Assembly: GCF_003253745.1 (NCBI RefSeq)
Contig: NZ_MZXV01000019.1
Span: 115,946 to 179,945, forward strand
Direction of reading: 5' to 3'
Origin: Mesorhizobium kowhaii
GTDB taxonomy: Bacteria > Pseudomonadota > Alphaproteobacteria > Rhizobiales > Rhizobiaceae
DNA length: 64,000 bases
Shown here: piece after piece, positions 9,467 through 17,595 of the stretch
Numbering within the stretch: position 1 is the first letter of the stretch
How the letters are laid out: each line of letters opens with the position of its first letter
Position numbers and translations under genes: made by a program
The notes under the pieces: generated by a model
The model's database searches: none
What the model was told of the DNA's origin: nothing
What the model saw: the letters and a program-made list of their open reading frames with translations, nothing else

Positions 9467-10108
9467 ATGCCGTTCATTCCAGACACCACCACACTGATCC
9501 AGTTCGCCATCGCCACCGTGATCCTGGCGATCACGCCCGGGCCGGACATGACCTTGTTCGTCTCGCGCACGCTGAGCCAGGGCCGCGCCACCGGCTTTGC
9601 CTCGATGGCCGGCGCGCTGTGCGGCACGCTGATCCACACCACGCTGGTGGTGGTCGGTGTCTCGGCGCTGATCGTCGCCTCGCCGATGGCCTTCTTCGTG
9701 CTGAAGATTTTTGGCGCCGGCTATCTCGTCTTCCTGGCCTGGCAAGCGATCACCAGGGGCTCGGCCTTTTCGCCGGAGAAGAAGACGGGACCCGAGATTT
9801 CGCTTTTGCGCAGCTGGGCGGCGGGGCTCGGCGTCAATCTGCTCAATCCGAAGATCATCCTGTTCTTCATGACCTTCCTGCCGCAGTTCGTCTCCGCGCA
9901 TGACCCGGGCGCGCCGGGAAAGCTGTTTTTCCTCGGCTCGATGTTCATCGTGCTGTCGATCCCGGTGACCGTGCCGATGGTGCTGGCAGCGGAAAAGTTC
10001 TCGGCGGCGATGAAGGCCAGCCCGCGCGTCACGCGGGTGGTCGACTATCTCTTTGCCGGCGTATTTTCGGCGTTTGCGCTCAAGATTCTGAGCGCCCAGG
10101 CGAAGTAG
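9467..10108 (+). CDS. LysE family amino-acid exporter
   Basis: A 213-residue inner-membrane protein with about six transmembrane helices. The family signature near the N terminus is present (TPGPDMTLFVSRTLSQGRATG), followed by GALCGTLIHTTLVVVG, as in RhtB/LysE exporters of amino acids or homoserine lactone-like compounds. The substrate is unknown. The LNPKIILFFMTFLPQFV motif in the fourth helix region is also typical. Its 3' end overlaps the converging small membrane-protein gene at 10080-10550 by 29 bases. Confidence 0.93.
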   Translation: MPFIPDTTTLIQFAIATVILAITPGPDMTLFVSRTLSQGRATGFASMAGALCGTLIHTTLVVVGVSALIVASPMAFFVLKIFGAGYLVFLAWQAITRGSAFSPEKKTGPEISLLRSWAAGLGVNLLNPKIILFFMTFLPQFVSAHDPGAPGKLFFLGSMFIVLSIPVTVPMVLAAEKFSAAMKASPRVTRVVDYLFAGVFSAFALKILSAQAK

Positions 10109-10550
10109 AATCGCGCCAGCTCCCCGCCCAGCGCCCGGCGCTAAGCCAGTAGAAGATGCCGCCGACCATGCCGCTGCCGATCACCGCCAGGATGGCGCTG
10201 GTGTTCCTGACCGCGAACGTTGCATCACCGGCATGGTCGATCAGGCCGAGGAAAACGGCCGCAACCACCGCGCCCGCCAGGGCATAGAACAGCCAGTCGC
10301 GCCGGCCGAGGATCTCGGCAAGCACGATGACGATCACCGCCGGCATGAAGCCGAAATAGGCGACGAACAGGGCGACGAAGGGAATTGAAAAAAACAGGGA
10401 AGCGGTCGCCGTCGGGTGAGTGTGCTCCGGCATGTAGCCGAGCGAGGCCAGGAACAGGATGTTGAGGAAGGCGCTCGCCGCCAGCGAAGCGACCGCATAG
10501 CCGAACAGGATGACGGCGAAACGGATGAGGTAGCCAATGAGGCGGCTCAT
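10080..10550 (-). CDS. small integral membrane protein, third of three tandem paralogues
   Basis: A 156-residue protein with four predicted transmembrane helices. The start MSRLIGYLIRFAVILFGY lies at 10550 and overlaps the stop of the preceding gene as ATGA, a sign of translational coupling. The C terminus GSGMVGGIFYWLSAGR resembles the ends of the two upstream proteins, and the central YALAGAVVAAVFLG lines up with their equivalent helices. No family is recognised. The last 29 bases overlap the converging LysE gene. A role cannot be inferred beyond membrane location. Confidence 0.75.
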   Translation of the reverse strand: MSRLIGYLIRFAVILFGYAVASLAASAFLNILFLASLGYMPEHTHPTATASLFFSIPFVALFVAYFGFMPAVIVIVLAEILGRRDWLFYALAGAVVAAVFLGLIDHAGDATFAVRNTSAILAVIGSGMVGGIFYWLSAGRWAGSWRDSTSPGRSES

Positions 10551-10990
10551 CCCAAATCTCGGCGTGTGCCAGACTTGCGTCCGGCCAAGAGCCAGTAGAC
10601 CGAACCGGCAGCAATGCCGGCCGTGGCCAGAAATCCGAGATAGCCCGGATTGAAAACAAAGCCTCCGGCCGAGCGTGGCATGGAAACACCAAAGGCGGTG
10701 GATGTGACCGCTCCCGTGGCTGCAAAGTAGAACCATCCTCGAAGCGACAACCGTTCGGCGACAAAGATTGCCGGGCCGACGATCAACAGCGCGCCGACCA
10801 TCACGGTCAACACGGCGAGCGGGAACGAGCCCAGCCAGTCGAATGCGAAAATGATGGACCAGTTGCCATCTTCTATACCTTCCAGAAGAGCGATCAGCAG
10901 CACAGGCACCAGGATCGAGGTCAGCACAGCGAAGAGATAGCCGACTGCTATCATGGCGAGGTGCTTCAGCCAGGCGAAGGGACGGGTCAT
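10547..10990 (-). CDS. small integral membrane protein, second of three tandem paralogues
   Basis: A 147-residue protein with four predicted transmembrane helices. The start [18 protein letters not shown] is coupled to the preceding stop by an ATGA overlap at 10987-10990. Its own stop overlaps the next start in the same way. The C-terminal helix IAAGSVYWLLAGRKSG and central YFAATGAVTSTAFG align by eye with the neighbours. The gene is unrecognised by family. It sits in the rlmN operon and must be translated from the same message. Confidence 0.75.
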   Translation of the reverse strand: MTRPFAWLKHLAMIAVGYLFAVLTSILVPVLLIALLEGIEDGNWSIIFAFDWLGSFPLAVLTVMVGALLIVGPAIFVAERLSLRGWFYFAATGAVTSTAFGVSMPRSAGGFVFNPGYLGFLATAGIAAGSVYWLLAGRKSGTRRDLG

Positions 10991-11451
10991 GGCGAAACGA
11001 TCTCTTCCTTGCTGAGAAGAGATCGTCTGACCACCGCCCAATAAGCAAACCCACCGGCAAAGCCACCTGGCAGACAAGGCAACAGTATCTGGAGCGGCGT
11101 TTCGAACGGACGGTTCTGCACCAGACTGATGTTGAGGATCACCAGTGCGAGAATGGCATCCAGGGTTCCGGCGCAGGCAAATGGCAGCCATCCGACCCAG
11201 CCTCTTCGGCGCGCAACAAACAGCGTCAACAGAAAACCGGGCAGTGCCGTCAGAAAGGTGATCATGAGCGCAAACGGGAAAATATCTCCCAGACTGCGGC
11301 TGGTGGCGTAGTAGGATCCCCAGGCGCCATCATCCGGCAAGACTGTCGGGAGCAGCATGGCAAACATGGTGGCGGTGACCGCAATTAGGACGGCGGCGAG
11401 ATAGCCAAAGAATGCATAACCGATGCGGCCCCAAGGAAGATCGCGGCTCAC
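10987..11451 (-). CDS. small integral membrane protein, first of three tandem paralogues
   Basis: A 154-residue protein with four predicted transmembrane helices. The likely start is GTG at 11451, overlapping the rlmN stop as GTGA. Any earlier start would lie inside rlmN, where this frame is plainly non-coding. The N terminus has aromatic glycine-rich [15 protein letters not shown], and the C-terminal helix is [16 protein letters not shown], similar to the two downstream paralogues. The central loop contains a [15 protein letters not shown] motif comparable to the LRGWFYFAATG of the next protein. The function is unknown. Confidence 0.72.
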   Translation of the reverse strand: MSRDLPWGRIGYAFFGYLAAVLIAVTATMFAMLLPTVLPDDGAWGSYYATSRSLGDIFPFALMITFLTALPGFLLTLFVARRRGWVGWLPFACAGTLDAILALVILNISLVQNRPFETPLQILLPCLPGGFAGGFAYWAVVRRSLLSKEEIVSP

Positions 11452-12683
11452 GCCTCGCCGTGCCCCGCGATCATCATGGCTTCCAGCGCCAGCCGGTCGA
11501 CCTTGCGCATGCGCTCGGAGTCCGACTTGAGCTGGCCGCAGGCGGCGAGGATGTCGCGGCCGCGCGGCGTGCGGATCGGCGAAGCATAGCCGGCATTGTT
11601 GATGTAGTCGGCGAATTTCTCGATCGTCTCCCAGTCCGAGCACTGGTAGTTGGTGCCCGGCCACGGGTTGAACGGGATCAGATTGATCTTGGCCGGGATG
11701 CCCTTGAGCAGCTTGATCAAGCCCTTGGCGTCCTCGATGGAATCGTTGACGTCCTTCAGCATCACATATTCGAAGGTGATGCGCTTGGCGTTCGACAGGC
11801 CGGGATAGGCGCGGCAGGCGGCGATCAGGTCCTTCAGCGGATACTTCTTGTTGATCGGCACCAAAAGGTCGCGCAGGTCGTCATTGGTGGCGTGCAGCGA
11901 GATCGCCAGCATGACGCCGATCTCCTCGCCGGTGCGGAAGATTTCCGGCACGACACCGGAGGTCGACAGCGTGATGCGCCGCTTCGACAAGGACAGGCCG
12001 TCGCCATCGGAGGCGATCAGCAACGCCTTCTTCACCGCCTCGAAATTGTAGAGCGGCTCGCCCATGCCCATCATGACGATGTTGGAGACTTTGCGGCCCT
12101 CGGCCGGCACGATGGCGCCGTCGGGCGTGTCGCGGTCGGGGAAATCGCCGAGCCGGTCGCGGGCGGTGAGCAACTGGGCGAGGATTTCCTCGGCCGTCAG
12201 ATTGCGCACCAGCTTCTGCGTGCCGGTGTGGCAGAACGAGCAGGTCAGCGTGCAGCCGACCTGCGAGGAGATGCAGAGCGTGCCGCGGCCTTCCTCGGGG
12301 ATATAGACGGTCTCGATCTCGACCGGCCGGCCGGCGCCGCGCGGCGGAAAGCGAAACAGCCATTTGCGGGTGCCGTCGGCGGAAATCTGTTCCTCGACGA
12401 TCTCCGGCCTGGCGACTGTGAAATGCTTGTCGAGTTCGGCGCGCAGATCCTTGGAGATGTTGAACATGCCGGCAAAGTCGGAAACGCCGCGCACATACAT
12501 CCAGTGCCAGAGCTGCTGGGCGCGCATCTTCGCCTGCCGTTCCGGCACGGTGCCCGATGCCACCAGGGCCTCGCCGAGCTCAGCCCGCGTCAGACCGATC
12601 AGCGACTGCTTTTCCGGCTGTGTGGCGCCGGCGCGCAACGCGTCACGGGCGCCCTCGGTGGTAAGATCGAATGAAAGGGTCAT
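11448..12683 (-). CDS. rlmN: 23S rRNA (adenine-C2)-methyltransferase RlmN
   Basis: A 411-residue radical SAM enzyme that methylates C2 of A2503 in 23S rRNA and A37 in some tRNAs. The 4Fe-4S binding motif CxxxCxxC is at Cys144, Cys148 and Cys151 (CTLTCSFC), followed by the T-G-T-Q-K block. Downstream is VVMGMGEPL-like sequence ([14 protein letters not shown]) for SAM binding, and the SLHA motif. The length matches rhizobial RlmN. The stop overlaps the GTG of a membrane-protein gene, making rlmN the head of a four-gene coupled operon. The start at 12683 has a normal N terminus. Confidence 0.97.
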   Translation of the reverse strand: MTLSFDLTTEGARDALRAGATQPEKQSLIGLTRAELGEALVASGTVPERQAKMRAQQLWHWMYVRGVSDFAGMFNISKDLRAELDKHFTVARPEIVEEQISADGTRKWLFRFPPRGAGRPVEIETVYIPEEGRGTLCISSQVGCTLTCSFCHTGTQKLVRNLTAEEILAQLLTARDRLGDFPDRDTPDGAIVPAEGRKVSNIVMMGMGEPLYNFEAVKKALLIASDGDGLSLSKRRITLSTSGVVPEIFRTGEEIGVMLAISLHATNDDLRDLLVPINKKYPLKDLIAACRAYPGLSNAKRITFEYVMLKDVNDSIEDAKGLIKLLKGIPAKINLIPFNPWPGTNYQCSDWETIEKFADYINNAGYASPIRTPRGRDILAACGQLKSDSERMRKVDRLALEAMMIAGHGEA

Positions 12684-12953
12684 GGTTGCACAGACATAAG
12701 CAGTTTGCGGCCGATTTCATCCATCGTGCCGGAAATGAAGCGCGGCGCATAGCACAGGTTGGGGCCGGAGTCATGCGGGGGGAACGCAACCCCATGCACG
12801 CCGGCTGACAAGCCGCTACGACTATCTGGTAGCCTTGCCCTGTTCTCCCGCTGCAAAAGAACCGATCACATGGTCGTGTTCGCGTAACGATTCCCATCGC
12901 GGCTTCGAAGTCCGAGGGGGCAACTATGCCCCTACAAAATGGGAGTATGCAGA
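12684..12953. other. intergenic region between rlmN and Met-rich protein gene
   Basis: This 270-base divergent promoter region contains no credible ORF. A short hairpin GGGGGCAAC-TATGCCCC lies just before the ribosome binding site of the Met-rich protein. I see no repeat of the named families here. Confidence 0.5.
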
Positions 12954-13253
12954 ATGAACTCTATCAAGCTCGCCGTCATTGCCGGCCTCGTTGGCCTTTC
13001 CGCCTCGCAGGCATTTGCCGAAGACGCGATGGGTACGATGACCATGATGAAGGGCGGAGAAGTGATGGCGATCATGCCGGACGGGCATATGGGAACCATG
13101 ATGCCGGATGCAAAGATGGGCGCCGAGATGATGAAGATGGCAAAGCCAATCAAGCACTGCATGATGATGATGACCGACGCCAAGGGCAAAGCCTTCATGA
13201 TCGATACGTCGACCAAGAAGGCTCAGGCCGAATGTGAAAAAATGGCCATGTAA
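12954..13253 (+). CDS. methionine-rich small secreted protein
   Basis: A 99-residue protein with a signal peptide (1-22, ending QAFA). The mature part of about 77 residues contains roughly 20 methionines, clustered as MxxMM, MMxM and a run of four, plus two Cys, one of them in the segment KHCMMMM. Such Met/His/Cys clusters are typical of periplasmic copper(I)-binding proteins, so copper binding is the best inference; no defined family is recognised. The ATG at 12954 has GGGAG upstream. A hairpin GCCGGC-ACACAC-GCCGGC follows the stop. No copper ATPase or regulator is adjacent. Confidence 0.8.
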   Translation: MNSIKLAVIAGLVGLSASQAFAEDAMGTMTMMKGGEVMAIMPDGHMGTMMPDAKMGAEMMKMAKPIKHCMMMMTDAKGKAFMIDTSTKKAQAECEKMAM

Positions 13254-13290
13254 GACTGAACCGCCGGCACACACGCCGGCCTGAAAAAGC

Positions 13291-13318
13291 AAAAGGCCGG
13301 GCTTTGCGCTCCGGCCTG
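13291..13318 (-). terminator. intrinsic terminator, leftward, after ialB-like gene
   Basis: On the minus strand a stem GGCCGG / CCGGCC with loop AGCGCAAAGC is followed by TTTTGCTTTTT. It lies 45 bases beyond the stop of the gene at 13364-13867. Confidence 0.75.
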
Positions 13319-13363
13319 TCATTCAAAACGAAGCTTTGGCAAAACGAAGCTTTGCCTTTTTGC

Positions 13364-13867
13364 CTATTTGCACTTGGCGATCGAGGACAGCGCCGCCGAA
13401 ATGCCCTTCAGCGAGAAGACATAGGAGGTGGGGTTGCCGCGGCCGGACTTCGCCGTCACCTTCATGTCGGTGCCGGTCTTCATGGCGGCGATCAGCACCG
13501 GCTCCTCGGCGGCGTTCTCGACCCAGGCCGACTTGCCGCGCGTGAACATCGAGAACGACTTCTTGTCGATGGTGACGGTGGCCTTGGAACCTTCCTGGAA
13601 GGTGTAGCCGGCGATGAATTGCGGCTCATAGGACACTTGCTGGCCGGGCCGCTGGCTGACGAAGAAGAACATGTCGCCATGGTCGAGCGTCGGCGGCTGC
13701 TTGTCGGTCGGCACGGTCAGGACATAGCAGACCTTGCCGCCCGATGCCTGGTAGCTGTAGGTGCCCCAGGCATTGTGCTGGCCGATCTTGGTCGCCGACT
13801 GCGCCAGTGCCGGCGCTGCCACGGCTACCAGGGCCAGGCTCGAAACTATAGCAATCAATCCGCGCAT
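13364..13867 (-). CDS. invasion-associated locus B (IalB) family periplasmic protein
   Basis: A 167-residue exported protein with a signal peptide (about 1-23, ending ALAQ). The mature domain matches the IalB family first described in Bartonella: an N-terminal W-G-x-Y-S-Y segment, a central CYVLTVP block, the PGQQVSYEPQFIAGY-type strand and a C-terminal Cys in IAKCK. In Bartonella IalB aids erythrocyte invasion; in rhizobia and other alphaproteobacteria homologues are common and their job is unclear. The start at 13867 gives a proper signal peptide. The gene is monocistronic with its own terminator. Confidence 0.88.
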   Translation of the reverse strand: MRGLIAIVSSLALVAVAAPALAQSATKIGQHNAWGTYSYQASGGKVCYVLTVPTDKQPPTLDHGDMFFFVSQRPGQQVSYEPQFIAGYTFQEGSKATVTIDKKSFSMFTRGKSAWVENAAEEPVLIAAMKTGTDMKVTAKSGRGNPTSYVFSLKGISAALSSIAKCK

Positions 13868-14143
13868 CGCTTTTCCCGTATTCCAAAGGTGCGGCGGCAG
13901 GCCGGCTTGGCGTCCTGCCCGTCGCTTCATTTTGATTTAATTTGGGTTACCAAACGGTGAACTTCCTTTGAGAAAAGGACCCTCACCCCAGGAAACCGCC
14001 GCCTTTCCCGCGCCGCCGCCTTGCGAGCGGGTGGCGCGACGTCCCTTCGGCGACTTGGAGGCCACGAAAGCGGCAAGAGTTTGACTTTTTGTTTTGCCGC
14101 CAAACGCCGGCTTCAAAGGCGTTTGCACGGCGACAGGGCCTGC

Positions 14144-14506
14144 TCAGGCCTTGTCGGCGATGGCGTCCTTGGCGGCCTGCCGGTGCGCCGGCGTGATGTG
14201 GGCGCTGACGGCGGTGATCGCGGCGGTGAGCACGGCGATGTCGTCGGTGAAGCCAAGCCCTAAGACGAAGTCGGGGATGACGTCCACCGGCAGCACGAAA
14301 TAGCCGAGTGCGGCCAGCAGAATGCCCTTGGCGCGCAGCGGCGTATTCTTGTCCATGGCGCAGTAATAGGCGGCCACGACCTCTTCCATGAAGGGGATCT
14401 GCCGTGCGGCTTTCTTCGCCGTGCGCCAGAATTTCTCGCGCACTTCGTTCTCGTCGCCCAGCTTGCCGCCAAAGCCGAAGAAATCAAAACCGGATTGTTG
14501 CGCCAT
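14144..14506 (-). CDS. YkvA family protein (DUF1232)
   Basis: A 120-residue small membrane-associated protein. The DUF1232 core is clear: helix with A-K-G-I-L-L-A-A-L-G-Y, then the conserved VLPVDVIPDF and GFTDDIAVL motifs, where Asp residues are invariant. The start at 14506 has AGGAGAA upstream. The function of the family is not established; some members sit with stress genes. It may be cotranscribed with the pterin dehydratase gene, which ends 114 bases upstream on the same strand. Confidence 0.87.
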   Translation of the reverse strand: MAQQSGFDFFGFGGKLGDENEVREKFWRTAKKAARQIPFMEEVVAAYYCAMDKNTPLRAKGILLAALGYFVLPVDVIPDFVLGLGFTDDIAVLTAAITAVSAHITPAHRQAAKDAIADKA

Positions 14507-14620
14507 CAGTTTCTCCTTGCAGCACGCCTGCGCATCCAAGCGCATGCCCGCGAGCGAAAATGTGGTGAAACCCGACCCCCGCTGCAAGATGCCGGCGCCG
14601 ATTTGGCAACCGCCGCCCGT

Positions 14621-14917
14621 TCAGCCACCGAAAAAGCGGTTCATCTTCTTCGCCAGATCGATATCGAGCGCGGTCACGCCACCGGCATCATGGGTGTTCA
14701 GCGTCACGTCGACGGTCCTGTAGACATTCGACCATTCGGGATGATGGTCCATCTTCTCGGCGGCAAGTGCGACGCGGGTCATGAAGGCGAAGGCTTCGGA
14801 GAAATTGCCGAATGTGAATGTGCGATGGATCGAGGCACCATCGGCGGCCAATGCCCAGCCGTCGAGACCGGTCAATGCGGCTTCAGCGGCTTCCCGGCCC
14901 AGTTTCTCTCTCGTCAT
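14621..14917 (-). CDS. 4a-hydroxytetrahydrobiopterin dehydratase
   Basis: A 98-residue PCD/DCoH family enzyme that dehydrates the 4a-carbinolamine formed by aromatic amino-acid hydroxylases. The active-site motif is intact ([18 protein letters not shown], with the catalytic His pair and the following His-Pro-Glu-Trp), and the [15 protein letters not shown] segment is typical. Length is normal. No phenylalanine hydroxylase gene is adjacent; a role as a general pterin recycling enzyme or in molybdopterin metabolism is possible. Confidence 0.95.
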   Translation of the reverse strand: MTREKLGREAAEAALTGLDGWALAADGASIHRTFTFGNFSEAFAFMTRVALAAEKMDHHPEWSNVYRTVDVTLNTHDAGGVTALDIDLAKKMNRFFGG

Positions 14918-14960
14918 GTTCGTTTCCCGTGCTATTTCCAGAAATGACCTTCACCATAAT

Positions 14961-15005
14961 GCATGTCGCCAAAAAGTGCGTTGCGGTTTTGGGATAACGA
15001 CATGC
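14961..15005. repeat. palindromic repeat family A, copy 2
   Basis: Inverted orientation relative to copy 1. The outer arms GCATGTCG / CGACATGC and the core CCAAAAAGTGCG..CGGTTTTGGG are present. It lies immediately upstream of the LMW phosphatase gene and supplies a false upstream start codon. Confidence 0.9.
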
Positions 15006-15025
15006 CCAAAAACAATTCCGGATCG

Positions 15026-15544
15026 ATGAGCGCGAAGCCCGTAAATTCCATTCTTTTCGTCTGCCTCGGCAACATCTGCCGGTCGCCGCTGGCAGAAGGC
15101 ATCTTTCGCGCCGTGCTGGCGGAGCGCGGATGGGGCCGGGATATCCTGCTCGATTCAGCCGCAACCAGCGGCTGGGAGGTCGGCTCATCCCCCGATCCAC
15201 GCTCGATCGCGGTTGCGGTGCGTCACGGCATCGACATTTCCCGACAGAGGGCGCGCAAGGTCACGCCAGAGGATTTTCACCGCTTCGACCTGATCCTCGG
15301 CATGGACCGGTCGAATGTTCGCGACCTGAAAGCGCTGGCGCCGGCGGCCATGCACGACCGGGTGCACCTGTTCCTGGAGTTCGCCAAGGGCAATGCGCGC
15401 GACGTGCCGGACCCCTATTATGACGGGGCGGAAGCCTTCGCGTCGGTCTACCGCATGATCCGCGAGGCGTCGGAGGCGCTGGCGACAAGGCTGGAAGCAC
15501 GGGCGTCCGTGCCCGACAGCGGCCAGGCTTCCTCGACGATGTAG
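15026..15544 (+). CDS. low-molecular-weight phosphotyrosine phosphatase family protein
   Basis: A 172-residue phosphatase. The P-loop CLGNICRS is at residues 13-20 (nucleophile Cys13, Arg19), and the general acid Asp is in VPDPYYDG near residue 131. Such enzymes dephosphorylate tyrosines, and some act in exopolysaccharide control or as arsenate reductases; no partner kinase is adjacent. The start at 15026 is chosen because the upstream in-frame ATG at 15002 lies at the edge of the palindromic repeat. The last 97 bases overlap the converging thpR gene. Confidence 0.88.
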   Translation: MSAKPVNSILFVCLGNICRSPLAEGIFRAVLAERGWGRDILLDSAATSGWEVGSSPDPRSIAVAVRHGIDISRQRARKVTPEDFHRFDLILGMDRSNVRDLKALAPAAMHDRVHLFLEFAKGNARDVPDPYYDGAEAFASVYRMIREASEALATRLEARASVPDSGQASSTM

Positions 15545-16044
15545 GGGCCGCCGCCGACCGAATCGCGCGACGACATCAGCACGAAACGGCCGATGCGAAA
15601 CGGCAGTGTCGAGAAATTGCCGCGTGCCGACAGATACTGGGCGACGTCCAGCGGGGTCGAATTGCGCAAGCGCGCCAGCGTCACATGCGGCATGAACTTG
15701 CGCGGGTCGGCGGGGATGCCGAGCCGCTGGCAGATGCGGTCGATTTCACCTTGAAGGGCGGCAAGATCGGGCGAGGCGGAGGCACCCGCCCACACCGCGT
15801 GCGGCTTCTTCTGGCCGAAAGCGCCGACGCCGGACAGGGTCAGCGAGAAGGAAGGGCGGTGGACACGGTCGAGCGCGTTGGCGATTTCGTCGGCGACGTG
15901 ACCCGGTACATCGCCGATGAAGCGCAGCGTCAGATGGTAGTTCTCGACGTCGATCCAACGGGCCCCGGGCAGGCCGCCCCGCAGCAGGGACAGCGAAAGG
16001 GCGGCGTCACGCGGTATTTCGAGGGCGGTGAAAAGACGCGGCAT
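15448..16044 (-). CDS. thpR: RNA 2',3'-cyclic phosphodiesterase (ThpR / LigT family)
   Basis: A 198-residue member of the 2H phosphoesterase superfamily. Both HxTx motifs are present: HLTLRF near residue 42 and HVTLARL near residue 120. They form the paired active site. The enzyme hydrolyses RNA 2',3'-cyclic phosphodiester ends. The last 30 residues overlap the 3' end of the LMW phosphatase gene by 97 bases in convergent orientation, an unusually long overlap. The start is fixed by the MPRLFTALEIP beginning. Confidence 0.92.
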   Translation of the reverse strand: MPRLFTALEIPRDAALSLSLLRGGLPGARWIDVENYHLTLRFIGDVPGHVADEIANALDRVHRPSFSLTLSGVGAFGQKKPHAVWAGASASPDLAALQGEIDRICQRLGIPADPRKFMPHVTLARLRNSTPLDVAQYLSARGNFSTLPFRIGRFVLMSSRDSVGGGPYIVEEAWPLSGTDARASSLVASASDASRIMR

Positions 16045-16169
16045 GAAGAGCCTCCCTTCCTCGAATCGAACTGTACCCCTAGCGAATCATCGAAAATCAA
16101 ACGGAGCAAGAGGTTTGTTGGTCGCAGGCTTTGCTAAAAGCTTCCCCTGGGGAAAACATCAGCCTGATC

Positions 16170-16814
16170 TCACAAACCTCCCGGCACCGCGGCGATCGCT
16201 TTTTCGACCGTCGGCAAGATGCGTTCGACCATCTGGTCGACGCCTTGCGCGCTCGGATGCAGGCCGTCTTCGAGTTGCATGCCAGGCTGGCCGGCGACGC
16301 CATCGAGAAAGAACGGGTAGAGCGAAACTTCGTATTTCTTGGCAAGGTCCGGAAAGATGGTGTCGAAGGTGTTCTGGTAGTCGGAGCCGAGATTGGGTGC
16401 GGCGCGCATGCCGGCCAAGAGCACGGCAATCCTGCGCTCCTTCAGCTTGCCCAGCATCTCGTCCAGGTTCTTTCTGGGGATGTCTGGCGAGACGCCGCGC
16501 AGCATGTCGTTGGCGCCGAGTTCGAGAATGACCAGCTGCGTGCCGTCCGGCACTGACCAGTCGAGCCGCGCCAGGCCGCCGCTCGTCGTGTCGCCGGAGA
16601 CCCCGGCATTGGCGACCGTCACATCGTGACCTTGGGCGCGAAGCGCGGCCTGCAGCCTGTCGGTAAAGCCCAGGCCCGGCCCAAGGCCAAAGCCCGCCAT
16701 CAGGCTGTCACCGAAGCCGACGATCTTGAACGGCTCGGCACGCGCCGACGAAATGGCGCCGCAAATGGCGAGGAAAACGATGAAGCCTGCGGCTATCTGG
16801 CGTTTGAAAGACAT
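16170..16814 (-). CDS. arylesterase / GDSL-type esterase (TesA-like)
   Basis: A 214-residue SGNH hydrolase with an N-terminal signal sequence (about 1-26), hence periplasmic. The four SGNH blocks are visible: FGDSLMAGFGL (Ser), NAGVSGDTT (Gly), ELGANDMLRG (Asn), and DGLHPSAQG (Asp-His). E. coli TesA is the closest functional comparison, acting as thioesterase I, protease I and lysophospholipase L1. The gene is divergent from a YbbA/YbbP-type ABC transporter, the same arrangement as tesA-ybbAP in E. coli. Confidence 0.92.
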   Translation of the reverse strand: MSFKRQIAAGFIVFLAICGAISSARAEPFKIVGFGDSLMAGFGLGPGLGFTDRLQAALRAQGHDVTVANAGVSGDTTSGGLARLDWSVPDGTQLVILELGANDMLRGVSPDIPRKNLDEMLGKLKERRIAVLLAGMRAAPNLGSDYQNTFDTIFPDLAKKYEVSLYPFFLDGVAGQPGMQLEDGLHPSAQGVDQMVERILPTVEKAIAAVPGGL

Positions 16815-16899
16815 GCGGCAGGCCCCATATACCCGAGGAATTCTTCCGACGGCATCCGGCAAGCAGAGCCTTCATCCCTTGATATAGGACGCTTTCATT

Positions 16900-17595
16900 T
16901 TGACAGAAGCCGTCATCGCGCTGAAAGACGTATCGCTGACACTTGGCGAAGGGGCGTCCTCCGTGCATGTGCTGAAAGGCGTCAGCCTCGATGTGGCGCC
17001 TGGCGAGGCGACCGGCATCGTCGGTCCCTCGGGCTCGGGCAAGTCGACATTGCTGATGGTTCTGGCAGGCCTGGAAAGGGTCGATTCGGGTACGGTTCGA
17101 ATCGCCGGCGAGCTGCTCAACGGCAAAACCGAGGACCAGATTGCTTCGTTTCGTGGCCGAAACATTGGCATCGTGTTCCAGTCGTTCCATCTCATTCCGA
17201 ACATGACGGCGCTCGAAAATGTCGCGGTGCCGCTGGAGCTCGCCGGCCATGCCGATCCGTTTTCGGTGGCGGCGCGCGAACTGGCGGCCGTCGGCCTGAG
17301 CGATCGCGTCACCCATTATCCCGGCGAATTGTCGGGCGGCGAGCAACAGCGCGTGGCGATCGCCCGGGCGCTGGCGCCGTCGCCGCGCATTCTCATTGCC
17401 GACGAGCCGACCGGCAATCTCGACCAGGCGACGGGGCGGCAGGTCGCCGACCTTTTGTTTGCCAAGGCGGCCGAGCGCGGCATGACGCTGGTGCTGGTCA
17501 CCCATGATCCGGCACTGGCGGCACGCTGCTCGCGCCAGGTGTCGATGCGGTCGGGCCGGATCGAGGCGCCGGCACCCGTCAAGGTGACGGCCTGA
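16900..17595 (+). CDS. ABC transporter ATP-binding protein (YbbA-like)
   Basis: A 231-residue ABC ATPase of the LolD/MacB/YbbA class. Walker A is GPSGSGKST, the Q-loop segment is GIVFQSFHL, the signature LSGGEQQRVAIARAL, and Walker B ILIADEPTGNLD. The start is TTG at 16900, with AGGAC nine bases upstream; no ATG lies before the first conserved strand. The stop overlaps the ATG of the permease by one base (TGATG), so the two are coupled. With the divergent esterase this copies the E. coli tesA-ybbA-ybbP locus. The substrate is unknown. Confidence 0.93.
   Translation: MTEAVIALKDVSLTLGEGASSVHVLKGVSLDVAPGEATGIVGPSGSGKSTLLMVLAGLERVDSGTVRIAGELLNGKTEDQIASFRGRNIGIVFQSFHLIPNMTALENVAVPLELAGHADPFSVAARELAAVGLSDRVTHYPGELSGGEQQRVAIARALAPSPRILIADEPTGNLDQATGRQVADLLFAKAAERGMTLVLVTHDPALAARCSRQVSMRSGRIEAPAPVKVTA

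Noticed and set aside
13937..14128. 63-codon minus-strand ORF between ialB and the YkvA gene
   Set aside because: Low-complexity basic composition, no ribosome binding site and no recognisable family.
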